Assembly: GCA_036703315.1 (NCBI GenBank)
Contig: DATNPH010000072.1
Coordinates: 1 to 48,908 of the forward strand
Source of the DNA: DATNPH01 sp036703315
Lineage (GTDB): Bacteria > Cyanobacteriota > Cyanobacteriia > Cyanobacteriales > Coleofasciculaceae
Direction of reading: 5' to 3'
Length of the DNA: 48,908 nucleotides
Below, piece after piece: positions 7,289-15,689 of the stretch. Under the pieces are notes generated by a model that searched no databases, was not told where the DNA came from, and worked only from the letters and a program-made list of their open reading frames with translations. Position numbers and translations under genes: made by a program. The first letter of the stretch is position 1, and each line of letters begins with the position of its first letter.

Positions 7289-8452
7289 CTAAAGATCACT
7301 GCTGAGGAGTTCCGCGATCGCTTGTCGCTCTGCTGGTTCCTGGGATGGCAGAGTCCGCCTGGTGTCGGTAATCAGCCAATCTAGGGCTGCGGCTTGGACA
7401 TCGATTGTGGCACCAGTCTTGTCAACGCAGTAGCGCCCAAACACTAGCTTATCGACCAAGCGTACTCCCGCTCCCAAGCGGGAGTATTCAAATATCACGC
7501 TGTTATCTACTGTTGCCCCACTACATATCCAGCAATTGTGACCAATCATCGTTGGCCCAATAATCTTCGCCCCATCTTCAATATGGGTCATGCCACCAAT
7601 GTAAACCGGACCTGTGATATCAATCTTGTCCCAATTCACAGCCACATTCAACCCCGTGTAGATGCCTGGAGCCACTTTTTTCCCTGGAATCGACACGTTC
7701 TTGATTTCTCCGAGCATAACACTGCGAATCGCTTGCCAGTAATCGGGTACTTTGCCAATATCTACCCACTGGAAATCCATCGACACCGCATAAAACGGTG
7801 CATTCATTGCCACTAGCTTGGGAAATAGTTGACCACCAATATCATATTCCTGACCTGAAGGGATGTAGTCCAACACCTCTGGCTCAAAAATGTAGATACC
7901 TGTGTTGATATTTGTACTGAGAGCTTCCTCTACTGAGGGTTTTTCCTGAAAAGCTTTAATTCGACCAATCTCATCCGTGACAACGACACCGTAGCTGGGA
8001 ACCTGCTCTCGTGGCACAGATTTCGTAATTATTGTAGCAATTGCCCCTTTTTCTTTATGCCACTTCACCGCCTCCGTTAAGTCAAGGTCAATTAGGGCGT
8101 CGCCACATAGAACCACAAATGTATCGTCAAAAAAAGGGTAAAAGTCTTGGATACGGCGCATTCCACCAGCCGAGCCGAGAGCCTCTCCAACCAGTTGACC
8201 ATCAACGATTCGACCCTCAAAAGAGTAGGCAATTTCGACGCCGAATCGCTGCCCATCTTTAAAATAGCCTTCAATTTCGTTAGCAAGGTGACTGACATTC
8301 ACGACTACTTGGTCAAAACCATGTTGTCGTAACAGTTCTAGTAAAAACTCCATCACTGGTTTTTGCAGGATGGGAATCATAGGTTTGGGAATAGTGTAGG
8401 TAATAGGGCGAACGCGAGTTCCCTTACCAGCTGCCAGAATCATGGCTTTCAT
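7289..8452 (-). CDS. Sugar-1-phosphate nucleotidyltransferase (NDP-sugar pyrophosphorylase) with left-handed beta-helix tail
   Basis: The N-terminal half is a GT-A-like nucleotidyltransferase: LAAGKGTRVRPITYTIPKPM (residues 6-25) contains the NTP-binding GxGTRxRPLT pattern and the KP lysine. VLCGDALIDLDL supplies the metal-binding Asp, and FQEKP and NTGIYIFEPEVL are typical of the family. From about residue 250 hexapeptide-type repeats (GPVYIGGMTHIEDGAKIIGPTMIGH) form a beta helix. Relatives are annotated as mannose-1-phosphate guanylyltransferase or glucose-1-phosphate transferases; the exact sugar cannot be read from sequence. It probably supplies activated sugar for polysaccharide. Upstream GAGG lies about 12 nt from the ATG. 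Confidence 0.9.
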   Translation of the reverse strand: MKAMILAAGKGTRVRPITYTIPKPMIPILQKPVMEFLLELLRQHGFDQVVVNVSHLANEIEGYFKDGQRFGVEIAYSFEGRIVDGQLVGEALGSAGGMRRIQDFYPFFDDTFVVLCGDALIDLDLTEAVKWHKEKGAIATIITKSVPREQVPSYGVVVTDEIGRIKAFQEKPSVEEALSTNINTGIYIFEPEVLDYIPSGQEYDIGGQLFPKLVAMNAPFYAVSMDFQWVDIGKVPDYWQAIRSVMLGEIKNVSIPGKKVAPGIYTGLNVAVNWDKIDITGPVYIGGMTHIEDGAKIIGPTMIGHNCWICSGATVDNSVIFEYSRLGAGVRLVDKLVFGRYCVDKTGATIDVQAAALDWLITDTRRTLPSQEPAERQAIAELLSSDL

Positions 8453-8833
8453 GAATATTTTTTCCTCAAGCTAGGCCACACATTTTTGGTTTAGTCAATT
8501 GAGTCTGATTTTAACCAGTCCAGCGAGTTAGCGATGGACTGTTGTCTAAAGGCTTCATCCCTATTTACTGGGAGTGATGACACAAATCAGTTAGCAAAAG
8601 GTGTAGATTGGCAAATTTTTTATTACTCTCAGTGGAGAATCAACTATTACTGGAGCCATCCTGTGGAGCTTCTAAAATATTCATTTTAAAAGGTAGAAAA
8701 AGTAGCACAGGCAACTCTAGAAATCTTAAGTAGAACTCGTTTTGCTTTGCTGTGCAGCAAATGCAGAACATTCCCTCAAGCTACAGCTTATTTAAGCTTC
8801 GAGTACTTATTCCAAATCAACACCCCCTTCTCT
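8453..8833. other. Intergenic region with no visible gene
   Basis: This 381-bp gap lies between scpA and the nucleotidyltransferase gene, both on the minus strand. It is AT-rich in its middle part and has no open frame with a ribosome site, no RNA gene and no strong hairpin that I can see. The nucleotidyltransferase promoter is expected near 8453-8600. Confidence 0.6.
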
Positions 8834-9718
8834 TCACACCAGCGCACGAATTTTTAAGTCTTGGTAGAATTCCTCTTGGGATAACTCCACCTTAGACTGA
8901 GCTGACAACAATAGCAGTGCCCAGAAGACACCCACTCGGTCACTGGCTCCCGCTTCAGTTGCATCAACAGCTGTTTTGTGTGGAGCCAAGCTATTTCCTT
9001 CGCTGGAAACGTTCCCGTTCCCCATGGGAGTCCCCCTTTCCTCCAGGATAGGGTAGGGTAGGGAATCAATTTCATCCGACGCTGTTGGTAACACCGTCCA
9101 CCACTCTAACAACTGCTCTAGATTCAGCCAATCTTTTCCATTAGATATTTTTTGCCAATGACGGGAGAGAAATGTTTCCAGTTGCGTTGCGATTTCTGTA
9201 AGATTTTCATCGTGAGCCAGGTGAGCGATCGCCTTAGCTGCCTGAGTATGAGATTGTGGACGAGGGCGAACAGAGCGAGGGCGTAGGGGCGCTTCACCCA
9301 ATTGTGCTGCCATTTGCTGTAACTGATCAATCAGCTCTTGCAGAGTCACTGGGCGTCTTTTGGGCGGTGGAGCAGCTCTTCGGCGGCGTAGATGGCGCTC
9401 TAGATGCAGTGGTAATCGAGATTCGACCGTGTTATCGAGGGGATCATCCACATCGGTAAATTCTGACTCTTCCGGCTCATCTTGACGCGCCAACGTGTCG
9501 GCTTTGAGTAAGACCAGCATTGACGCCCATAAAAAAGCCTGCCCCGACTGTGATAAGTCAGCGTCACAACGTCCAGGTTCAGCATCAGCCCCCAGAGAGA
9601 GTGTACTTAAATAGCGGTCAATCACCTCAATCACTTGGACATCCCAGGGATTAATTTCCCCGCGCTGTGCCAAGTCAATCAGGAGAGCGATCGCTTCCGT
9701 GGTGGGTGTTCCAGTCAT
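8834..9718 (-). CDS. scpA: Segregation and condensation protein A
   Basis: The kleisin subunit of the SMC-ScpAB complex, which helps to compact and segregate the chromosome. The N-terminus has the family pattern EAIALLIDLAQRGEINPWDVQVIEVIDRYL (read in two parts), followed by FLWASMLVLLKADTLA. The centre is acidic, then basic (LRRRRAAPPPKRRPVTLQELIDQLQ). The C-terminal winged helix (WALLLLSAQSKVELSQEEFYQDLKI) contacts SMC. The protein, about 294 aa, carries a low-complexity stretch (about 235-265, TPMGNGNVSSEGNSLAPHKT) just before the winged helix, encoded by C-run/G-run DNA. Start: GTG at 9721 and ATG at 9718 are adjacent; I prefer the ATG. Confidence 0.93.
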   Translation of the reverse strand: MTGTPTTEAIALLIDLAQRGEINPWDVQVIEVIDRYLSTLSLGADAEPGRCDADLSQSGQAFLWASMLVLLKADTLARQDEPEESEFTDVDDPLDNTVESRLPLHLERHLRRRRAAPPPKRRPVTLQELIDQLQQMAAQLGEAPLRPRSVRPRPQSHTQAAKAIAHLAHDENLTEIATQLETFLSRHWQKISNGKDWLNLEQLLEWWTVLPTASDEIDSLPYPILEERGTPMGNGNVSSEGNSLAPHKTAVDATEAGASDRVGVFWALLLLSAQSKVELSQEEFYQDLKIRALV

Positions 9719-9745
9719 CACTCAAAGGCTTGAAGGTTGAAAGGG

Positions 9746-9776
9746 TTGAAAGTTAGAAGGTTTGAAAGTTAGAAGG
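9746..9776. repeat. Short tandem repeat upstream of scpA
   Basis: TTGAAAGTTAGAAGG occurs twice (9746-9760 and 9762-9776), with a related partial copy before it (9730-9744). The repeat lies within 60 bp of the scpA start, in a 292-bp gap (9722-10013) otherwise made of short dispersed-repeat-like sequence and no gene. Confidence 0.7.
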
Positions 9777-10013
9777 TTCTCGAATAGTCTGCTAACCCAA
9801 AACCTGCCAATACCATTTCGGTTTATGAATGTCACATACAGGTAAACGCAAATTGCTAATTGTCTGTTGCCTATTAGCCCTTCGGGTGACGCTCCTGCGC
9901 GCTAATGCCACTCGCTGATGGGGAGCCCCTAAGACCGCACTGGCTCACCATTAGCCATTAGCCAAAAACCAACAGTTGAGTTGTGACGGATTATTTACCC
10001 AAATGGTATAATC

Positions 10014-10373
10014 TTACTCTGCCCGTGCCCCGTCTGTTAGGGATTCAGCGGCTGATAGTGCAGGTAATTCCTCTTCAATCTCTGCCTTGTAGCGTTCAAT
10101 GTCCTGCTCTAATTTTTGAATATGTTCTTCTTTGGTACGGATCTGGCGAAGAACTTTATAGGACGCCAGTTGTTGTAGTAACCGTGTCCAGATGCTGAAG
10201 ATCCAAGCGAGGGAAGCGCCAAGCCCCATTGCCAGAATTAGTTCAATTGACAGAGGAGCTTGAACCTGAACGCCCTCGACAATTCGGATCACAACAGGTT
10301 CGGTGTTCTCCAAGCTAAATAAAACCAGAGCCAAACACACAGCAAAAATAATCACAAAATTAATCTGTCGCAT
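10014..10373 (-). CDS. LapA-like inner-membrane protein (DUF1049 family)
   Basis: A 119-aa protein with the family layout: a first transmembrane segment at the N-terminus (VIIFAVCLALVLFSLENTEPV), the typical ENxxPVxI motif after it, a second segment (LILAMGLGASLAWIFSIW, about 45-62), and a cytosolic coiled coil (KEEHIQKLEQDIERYKAEIEEEL). In enterobacteria LapA/LapB help to control envelope polysaccharide synthesis; a similar role here is not established. It lies downstream of the AI-2E family transporter gene on the same strand with a gap of about 75 bp, so they may be co-transcribed. Confidence 0.82.
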   Translation of the reverse strand: MRQINFVIIFAVCLALVLFSLENTEPVVIRIVEGVQVQAPLSIELILAMGLGASLAWIFSIWTRLLQQLASYKVLRQIRTKEEHIQKLEQDIERYKAEIEEELPALSAAESLTDGARAE

Positions 10374-10448
10374 CAGCGAAATCCTTAACCTTGCAGTCGT
10401 TGCTCATTTTACAAGAGGAAAAATCAACAATCCGCTCTATTTACAGTT

Positions 10449-11597
10449 TTAACTTTTTTCTTTTTCATACCCTTCCTCAGGGCATACTGGGTTGGATGGT
10501 TCAGCAGAAACCGGTTCGGTTGCGATCGCCTGAGTTTGACGTAGTAAGCGGATAGCGTCAATCGTACCCTTAATAGTCCCAGCAATGGGAACGGCAATAA
10601 TCACGCCCAACACCCCAGCCAGTTGGGCTCCTACTAATAAAGCAATGAAAATTAAAATGGGATTGAGTCCGATAAACTCTCCCATTAATCTGGGAGCTAG
10701 CAAATTGTCTTTGATTTGCTGCATGATAATCGCCGCAATCGCCACTCGCATTGCCAACCAAAAACTATTGAGCATCAGCAAAATCGTCACTAGACCAATG
10801 CCCAAAGTTGCGCCGATGAAGGGAATCACTTCGGCCATGCCAATCAGCAAGGCAAACAGCAGGGCAAATTGTACCCCCATAATCAAGAATATTGGCGTCA
10901 GCGTTCCGAACATGAACAAAGCTAGTAGGATTTGGCTGATAAAAAAGTTCTGAAAGTTCAGCCGCAGCGATTCGCTCAAGGGTAACCCGATTTGAGGCGG
11001 CAGTAAGCTGACTATACCCAGCCACAACTTTTTGCCGTATAGCAGCATATAAAACGCCAAGACGATGACCAAGATGGTATCTAGTAGTCCAGTTAATGTC
11101 CCTAGAGCAAATCCAAGAACCTGAGTCGCTAGAACCTGGAGTTGGCTTTCAATGCGAGCATTAACACTCTTGCTAATCGCTCTGAAGTCGATCGGCAAGC
11201 GACGATCTCTTGTCCAATCCGTCAACCGAGTCAGATTATCATTACTGGCGTCTAACCAAGCTGGGATATTTTTTAACAGTTCAGTAGTTTGGTTAATCAC
11301 AATTGGCACCAGTGTGAACCCTAGAACAACTAGGAGTGCCAAGGTAAAAAGTAAAACGACAATTACAGCCTGAGAGCGACTTCGGTAAAATCGCTCTATG
11401 ATCCGGACAGGGTAGTTCAGTAAAAAGGCGAGAATTGCCGCAATCACTAGCACCGTAATCAGATGCTGAAAATAGAGAATTACTTGAGACAAAATCCAGA
11501 GGTTGAGCGCCAAAAACGGGCCACTCAGACCAAAAATCAGAAGGCGTTGAAGATCGGGTGAACGGCGCATCGCAAATACCCATTGGTAGCGGCTCAT
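10449..11597 (-). CDS. AI-2E family transporter (PerM/TqsA-type membrane protein)
   Basis: About 382 aa with at least seven hydrophobic segments: two near the N-terminus (FGLSGPFLALNLWILSQVIL and VLVIAAILAFLLNYPV), one near 70-90, and a dense cluster from about 180 to 350. The family-typical motif appears in IGMAEVIPFIGATLGIGLV, followed by DNLLAPRLMGEFIGLNPILI and GVLGVIIAVPIAG. Members move small molecules or ions across the inner membrane, and the substrate cannot be predicted. The ATG at 11597 is used; an upstream TTG at 11618 is open but has no support, and an ATG at 11570 is possible. It is divergent from pdxH with about 70 bp between starts. Confidence 0.88.
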   Translation of the reverse strand: MSRYQWVFAMRRSPDLQRLLIFGLSGPFLALNLWILSQVILYFQHLITVLVIAAILAFLLNYPVRIIERFYRSRSQAVIVVLLFTLALLVVLGFTLVPIVINQTTELLKNIPAWLDASNDNLTRLTDWTRDRRLPIDFRAISKSVNARIESQLQVLATQVLGFALGTLTGLLDTILVIVLAFYMLLYGKKLWLGIVSLLPPQIGLPLSESLRLNFQNFFISQILLALFMFGTLTPIFLIMGVQFALLFALLIGMAEVIPFIGATLGIGLVTILLMLNSFWLAMRVAIAAIIMQQIKDNLLAPRLMGEFIGLNPILIFIALLVGAQLAGVLGVIIAVPIAGTIKGTIDAIRLLRQTQAIATEPVSAEPSNPVCPEEGYEKEKS

Positions 11598-11668
11598 TGA
11601 GGCAGAATCATATAACAAGATTGGCTAGCAGTTGACAAGCGTCGAAGGACAACGATAGGAAACGAAAG

Positions 11669-12313
11669 ATGGACACTAGCGTAGCGGATTTGCGCAAAGA
11701 GTACACACTCCAGGGGTTGAGTGAAACGGAGATACGCCCCAATCCTTTCGAGCAATTTAAAATTTGGTTTAACCAGGCATTAGCAGCCCAGCTTCCAGAA
11801 CCAAATGCGATGACAATTGCCACCGCGACATCGGATGGTAAACCTTCTGCCCGCATGGTGCTGCTGAAGGACTACGATGAGCGAGGCTTTGTATTCTATA
11901 CCAATTACGACAGTCACAAGGGGCAGCAGTTGATCCGGAATCCCTGGGGAGCGATCGCGTTTTTGTGGGTAGAGTTAGAACGACAGGTGCGTATAGAGGG
12001 CCGTGTTGAGAAGGTTTCAGCTGCTGAGTCAGATGAATATTTTCACAGCCGTCCAAAAGGCTCTCAGTTGGGTGCTTGGGCGTCTAATCAAAGTCAAGTG
12101 GTTGAAAGCCGTCAGGTACTAGAACGACGATTGGAGCAGTTGAAAGAGGAATACGACAATAAGGAAATTCCTCGTCCACCTCACTGGGGTGGTTTCCGAG
12201 TTATTCCAGACGAGATTGAGTTTTGGCAGGGGCGTCCCAATCGACTGCATGATCGGTTACTCTATCGGCGTGGTGAGGGTGGCAGTTGGAAGATTCAACG
12301 CTTATCACCCTAA
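11669..12313 (+). CDS. pdxH: Pyridoxamine 5'-phosphate oxidase
   Basis: An FMN enzyme that oxidises pyridoxamine or pyridoxine 5'-phosphate to pyridoxal 5'-phosphate, the cofactor used for example by SpeA in this window. Family motifs are in order: NAMTIATATSDGKPSARMVLLK (FMN binding, read in parts), GFVFYTNYDSHKGQQL, FLWVELERQVRIEGRVEK, SRPKGSQLGAWASNQS, and the C-terminal WQGRPNRLHDR with the active-site Arg-His pair, then LSP at the end. Length is 214 aa, normal for the family. The ATG at 11669 has AGGAAA about 10 nt upstream. Confidence 0.97.
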   Translation: MDTSVADLRKEYTLQGLSETEIRPNPFEQFKIWFNQALAAQLPEPNAMTIATATSDGKPSARMVLLKDYDERGFVFYTNYDSHKGQQLIRNPWGAIAFLWVELERQVRIEGRVEKVSAAESDEYFHSRPKGSQLGAWASNQSQVVESRQVLERRLEQLKEEYDNKEIPRPPHWGGFRVIPDEIEFWQGRPNRLHDRLLYRRGEGGSWKIQRLSP

Positions 12314-12337
12314 GCAATTCAAAATTCAAAATTGCTT
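12312..12337 (+). terminator. Candidate AT-rich terminator hairpin of pdxH
   Basis: AAGCAATT (12312-12319) pairs with AATTGCTT (12330-12337) around a loop of 10 nt. It overlaps the pdxH stop codon. The stem is weak and has no T-run, so it may instead be one of the AAATTC-type dispersed repeats. Confidence 0.35.
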
Positions 12338-12475
12338 AACCCAGTTGCGGCAATTATTCTAGCTGCTTAGTGTACATTTATTCAGTATTGAAAACCTTGA
12401 ATTATGATAAAGCAAATTTAAGTGATGTAAAAAATAGCCGGACTTGGCGAGTTGTAAACATCGTAGGGGTTTTGA

Positions 12476-12970
12476 GTGAAAGTTTTACAAGGCGTCAAAT
12501 GGGTTGTCGAGGGTATGGCGTTGGTTGTTCTGATCAGTACTTCCTCTACAGCTTCAGAGAAAACCAGATTTTACGTAGAATGCTATACCTCTGGGTCAGC
12601 TGCTGGAGATACTTCTAAAGAGTATGCTTATCGCCTAAGATCCCAGGGATTTCCGGAACCCGTGGATAACGGGATTAACATCAACCTAGATGAGAAAAAA
12701 ATCCTTTTGTCAGTAGAGAGTAAGCGATCTGGGCAGGAGGAATATAGCAAGCTTTACACGGACATGCCACTGGTGAAGCGCAACGAGCAACCTTGTGAGA
12801 ATGGGAAATGCCAGAAAGTAGACTATGAGCCAAAAGATTTTAAGGAAACGCTAGTTGTTACTTATGACAAAGATAATGGGGGGATGTCTATTAAACATGC
12901 GATCGCGCCCGGAAATTTGGTGGAAGCTCGTGGTGGCTGTTTGTTTGTAGCGCTTCCAACGAAGGATTAG
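12476..12970 (+). CDS. Small secreted protein of unknown function
   Basis: A 164-aa product with an N-terminal signal peptide (basic MKVLQGVKW, hydrophobic GMALVVLISTSSTAS, possible cleavage after ASxxSTAS near residue 27). The mature part has four cysteines: FYVECYTSG, NEQPCENGKCQKV and ARGGCLFVAL. These could form two disulfides outside the cytoplasm. I do not recognise the family; a weak likeness in layout to small secreted cyanobacterial COP23-type proteins is not enough for a name. The GTG start at 12476 has AGGGG about 8 nt upstream. There is no operon partner; the next gene starts 80 bp on in the same direction. Confidence 0.65.
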   Translation: MKVLQGVKWVVEGMALVVLISTSSTASEKTRFYVECYTSGSAAGDTSKEYAYRLRSQGFPEPVDNGININLDEKKILLSVESKRSGQEEYSKLYTDMPLVKRNEQPCENGKCQKVDYEPKDFKETLVVTYDKDNGGMSIKHAIAPGNLVEARGGCLFVALPTKD

Positions 12971-13049
12971 AAACAGGTGAGCAATGAGCATCGATCAGTT
13001 GCTAGAGTTCAGCTAGAACGAGCCAGTAAGATCAAGGGCTGAGGGAGCA

Positions 13050-13502
13050 ATGGTGAAGTCATGGGCAGCTGTAACAGATGAAGAACTGATGCTGATGAGT
13101 TCACAAAACCCAGAACTGCGGTTTGAACGAAATGCGGATGGAACACTAGTAACTATCCCACCGACTGGGGGAATTTCTAGCAATCGAGAAGCAAAAGCAA
13201 TAGCTTATCTGCTGACTTGGGTGGAAAGTCAAGATTTGGGAGAGGCATTTAGTCCTAGTGGTGGTTTTAAATTGGCTAATGGTGCCGTAAGAGCGCCTGA
13301 TGCGGCTTTTGTTGCAAAAGGACGCTTATCAGAAGGATGGGACAAGGGAGAAGATGCATTTCTCAACCTGGCACCGGATTTTGTGATTGAGATTCGTTCC
13401 AAGACGGACAGCTTAGAAACACTCAAAGCGAAGATGCAAGAGTATATCGACAATGGTGTACGGTTGGGATGGTTGATTGACCGAAAGAATCGGCAAGCTT
13501 GA
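13050..13502 (+). pseudogene. Uma2 family nuclease-fold protein, C-terminally truncated
   Basis: Uma2 (DUF820) proteins are PD-(D/E)XK nuclease-fold proteins that are very numerous in cyanobacteria. Here the N-terminal part (MVKSWAAVTDEELMLMSSQNPELRFERNADG in two parts) and the core motifs are present: RAPDAAFVAKGRL, then PDFVIEIRSKTDSLETLKAKMQEYIDNGVRLGWLIDRKNRQ. The frame stops with TGA at 13500-13502 after 150 residues, where homologues normally run on as VxIYRP and some 35-40 more residues. The next codons after the stop still read VYRAE, and then homology ends where an antisense coiled-coil gene begins. The catalytic residues remain, so residual activity cannot be excluded. Truncation is judged from the family's usual length. 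Confidence 0.75.
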
Positions 13503-13877
13503 GTTTATCGAGCTGAACTGAGTTTGAACGTTCGATAACTGCTCTCGCAATGGGGATAGTTCTACGGCTATTGCTTGTGATCGCTCTTTATTGAACTGCT
13601 CTAGTTGCGATGGAATATCAGCTATCTGGGATTGGAGGTGCGATCGCTCATGTTGGGCTTGCCTCAATTGCGTTTGAATTTCCAGTAGCTGCGATTGCAG
13701 TACTGAAGGGTCAAACAATTGCAGCCCTTCTAGCGGTTTTACCAGAGACAAAACTTGATCTAGCTGAGACTTAAGCTGCAATTGCAATTGCTTCAATTGC
13801 TCCAACTCAGACAGAATTTTCGTTCTTTCTTGTTGAGCTTGCTGCAATTGGGCTTCAATTACCTCTGATTGACTCAT
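13413..13877 (-). CDS. Coiled-coil protein of unknown function, 3' end replaced
   Basis: The frame starts at ATG 13877 (MSQSEVIEAQLQQAQQ); an in-frame ATG at 13901 adds 8 residues. Almost the whole protein is Gln/Glu/Leu-rich coiled coil in repeated blocks (QLQQAQQERTKILSELEQLK, later QLRQAQHERSHLQSQI and PLREQLSNVQTQFSSI). The last 27 or so residues are encoded antisense to the truncated Uma2 gene and look unrelated to the coiled coil. Its original C-terminus therefore appears to have been lost at a deletion or rearrangement junction near 13503-13545. No function can be assigned. Confidence 0.55.
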   Translation of the reverse strand: MSQSEVIEAQLQQAQQERTKILSELEQLKQLQLQLKSQLDQVLSLVKPLEGLQLFDPSVLQSQLLEIQTQLRQAQHERSHLQSQIADIPSQLEQFNKERSQAIAVELSPLREQLSNVQTQFSSINSSLPILSVNQPSQPYTIVDILLHLRFECF

Positions 13878-14048
13878 TTCTTCTGACTGATGCCTACGCA
13901 TGAATCCGAGACGCTGGTGATCAGCTTGGCACAGCTAGAAGAAATACCAGAACCGTACAATCACGGATTGAGAAACGGCGGAATCTTGTGTGCTTGCGTA
14001 ACAACCCTCATGACAAAGAAGCAGCTTTACTGTAGGCTGCGCTAGCAC

Positions 14049-14261
14049 CTACTCCTCCACCACCTCAAACAAGTCTTCAATTAACACATCAAATGTCCGT
14101 GCCAACTTGATTAGGGAAATAAGGTCAGCCATTGCCATTCCAGGAGAGCGAGCATAAGTTTTAACCGTACCGTAAGCTACTCCTGAGCGATCGGACACTT
14201 CCTTAAGCGTCCAGCCCTTCTCTCCAGCAAATTCTTTAATCCGTAACCTAACCAACCCCAT
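14049..14261 (-). CDS. XRE-type helix-turn-helix regulator (small)
   Basis: A 70-aa single-domain Cro/cI-type DNA-binding protein. The helix-turn-helix is readable in LRIKEFAGEKGWTLKEVSDRSGVAYGTVKTYARSP (in two parts), followed by the DLISLIKLARTFDVLIEDLF helix typical of XRE domains. The ATG at 14261 is used; a TTG at 14270 would add three residues. It is divergent from a 151-aa gene at 14373, and the 111-bp space between them holds two GCGATCGC sites. Such small XRE proteins often control their own promoter and a neighbour (inference). Confidence 0.82.
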   Translation of the reverse strand: MGLVRLRIKEFAGEKGWTLKEVSDRSGVAYGTVKTYARSPGMAMADLISLIKLARTFDVLIEDLFEVVEE

Positions 14262-14372
14262 CCTTGACAACAGGCGATATGTCGCCGTTTAATAGTTTTA
14301 GATTAAAAGCGATCGCCTACGTCTCGCAAACTTAAGGCGATCGCTAATTCCACAAAACTCCCATTTAAAGGG

Positions 14373-14828
14373 ATGTATCTACCTACTATGTTATCAACAC
14401 CAGAGCCTGGAACAAGGGCTGTTCATCGTTTGGCTCGATTTATTACTAAAGAAGCGATTTCCCTCCTCCTCAACCTCAAACCCGAACACATTTATCGTAT
14501 CGACTGCTGGCGGCACGTAATCCACGTTGTCGGCAAAGGGATAAGTAGGTTTGTGAGTTACGCAGATATTCCACCGATTTTGGGCGTAGAGCCACCCACC
14601 CATGAAGATTTTGCGTGTTGGCGCAAGCGTTGGAAGAAGAACAAATACCAATCCCCCAAGTTTTGGGCAGAATTTTACACACAAAAATTTAAGCTAGCTC
14701 TCTGCTTACCAGAGATGTACAGATGGGCTGAGTTGGTTGGCATGATTAAGTTTGCCTTGTCCGAAGCGGCAGTGCAGTCACTGCGGAGTGTTTATGCACA
14801 AGAACAATACTGGATGGACAAATTCTGA
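14373..14828 (+). CDS. Unrecognised 151-aa protein divergent from the XRE regulator
   Basis: A basic, tryptophan- and tyrosine-rich protein. Blocks include HRLARFITKEAISLLLNLKP, IYRIDCWRHVIHVVGKGI and DFACWRKRWKKNKYQSPKFW, the last strongly basic and suited to nucleic-acid contact. A helical C-terminal part follows (EMYRWAELVGMIKFALSEAA). There is no signal peptide, membrane segment or catalytic motif. A second ATG (14388) gives MLSTPEPG. Function unknown; its pairing with the divergent HTH gene suggests an accessory module. Confidence 0.6.
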   Translation: MYLPTMLSTPEPGTRAVHRLARFITKEAISLLLNLKPEHIYRIDCWRHVIHVVGKGISRFVSYADIPPILGVEPPTHEDFACWRKRWKKNKYQSPKFWAEFYTQKFKLALCLPEMYRWAELVGMIKFALSEAAVQSLRSVYAQEQYWMDKF

Positions 14829-14829
14829 A

Positions 14830-14861
14830 CCCAGCCTAAGCAAAGAGCTGATTGGGCTGGG
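14830..14861 (+). terminator. Candidate hairpin downstream of the 151-aa gene
   Basis: CCCAGCC (14830-14836) pairs with GGCTGGG (14855-14861) around an 18-nt loop, starting 2 bp after the stop codon. No T-run follows, so the assignment rests on position only. Confidence 0.4.
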
Positions 14862-14978
14862 AATGAGAAGCCTCTTAGTACGCTAGTAGAGTGTCAAGGT
14901 AAGGCTTGAAGGATAGATTAATAAACTTCTCTCTTGTCCTCTCTTAATCTGTCAAATCAAGGTTGACAGACCATTAGG

Positions 14979-15689
14979 CTAGTTCTTCTTCGGTGGAGGC
15001 GGTGAGGATCGAGGTGCCGAGGTGCCTGGATCTACCTCGGTTGGATAGTCTGGTAGCGGCTCAGGTTGCAACTGTTGACGCCCATTACGAATCACTCGCA
15101 GCATCTCACTCAGTTGCTGTTCGATGCTGTTGAGAACGGCATCAGCGTAATCGTCGGCACCATTTTGAATATCCTCACACTCTTCTAGAGCCATATGGCG
15201 CATTTGCTCCAGTTCTTGCTGAGCTTGCAGGTGCATTCGCTCAATCTCAGCTCGTGTTTGCTCCTGAATTACTTCACACTCTTGCTGAACACGTTTTCGG
15301 ATTTGGTTGGCTTCGAATTCAGCCTGCTGAATAATGCCCATTTCATCTAGAATCTGGTCAGCGCGTCGCTCTGCTGCCTCCATGACTTCTTGGGCATATT
15401 CTTCCGCTTGCAGGAGAATTTCATCTCGCTGGCGGACAATTTTTTCGGCTTCCTCAAATGCAGTCGGTAGATTTTCCCGCACCAAATCCAGCTGAGCCAG
15501 CAGCATTTCCTCATCTACCAATGTGCGCTTGGTAAAGGGAATGTGCAGGCTATCGAAAAGTATCTCTTCGAGCCGATTAAGTTCCCGTTGGATATCTATA
15601 CCTCCTGATCCATTGGGAGGTAGTTCATTCGGGTTGCTGGGTTCGTCGCGGTCGGGGGGATCGCTCCGGGTTGAGTCTTTGCGTAACAT
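14979..15689 (-). CDS. DivIVA-like coiled-coil protein, overlapping coaD
   Basis: About 236 aa. The N-terminus is polar and proline-rich. A conserved-looking start of the folded part, IDIQRELNRLEEILFDSLHIPFTKR (in parts), is followed by a long coiled coil (EKIVRQRDEILLQAEEYAQEVMEAAERRADQILDEM, in parts, to about residue 200) and a proline-rich tail ending PPPPKKN. The layout fits the DivIVA-like proteins of cyanobacteria, one of which (Cdv3) takes part in cell division; identity with that protein is inference. The ATG at 15689 is used; a TTG two codons upstream also fits the frame. The first 94 bp lie inside the 3' end of coaD in another frame. Confidence 0.68.
   Translation of the reverse strand: MLRKDSTRSDPPDRDEPSNPNELPPNGSGGIDIQRELNRLEEILFDSLHIPFTKRTLVDEEMLLAQLDLVRENLPTAFEEAEKIVRQRDEILLQAEEYAQEVMEAAERRADQILDEMGIIQQAEFEANQIRKRVQQECEVIQEQTRAEIERMHLQAQQELEQMRHMALEECEDIQNGADDYADAVLNSIEQQLSEMLRVIRNGRQQLQPEPLPDYPTEVDPGTSAPRSSPPPPKKN

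Noticed and set aside
12370..12618. 82-codon frame overlapping the start of the small secreted protein
   Set aside because: It overlaps the better supported frame at 12476, which has a signal peptide and ribosome site.
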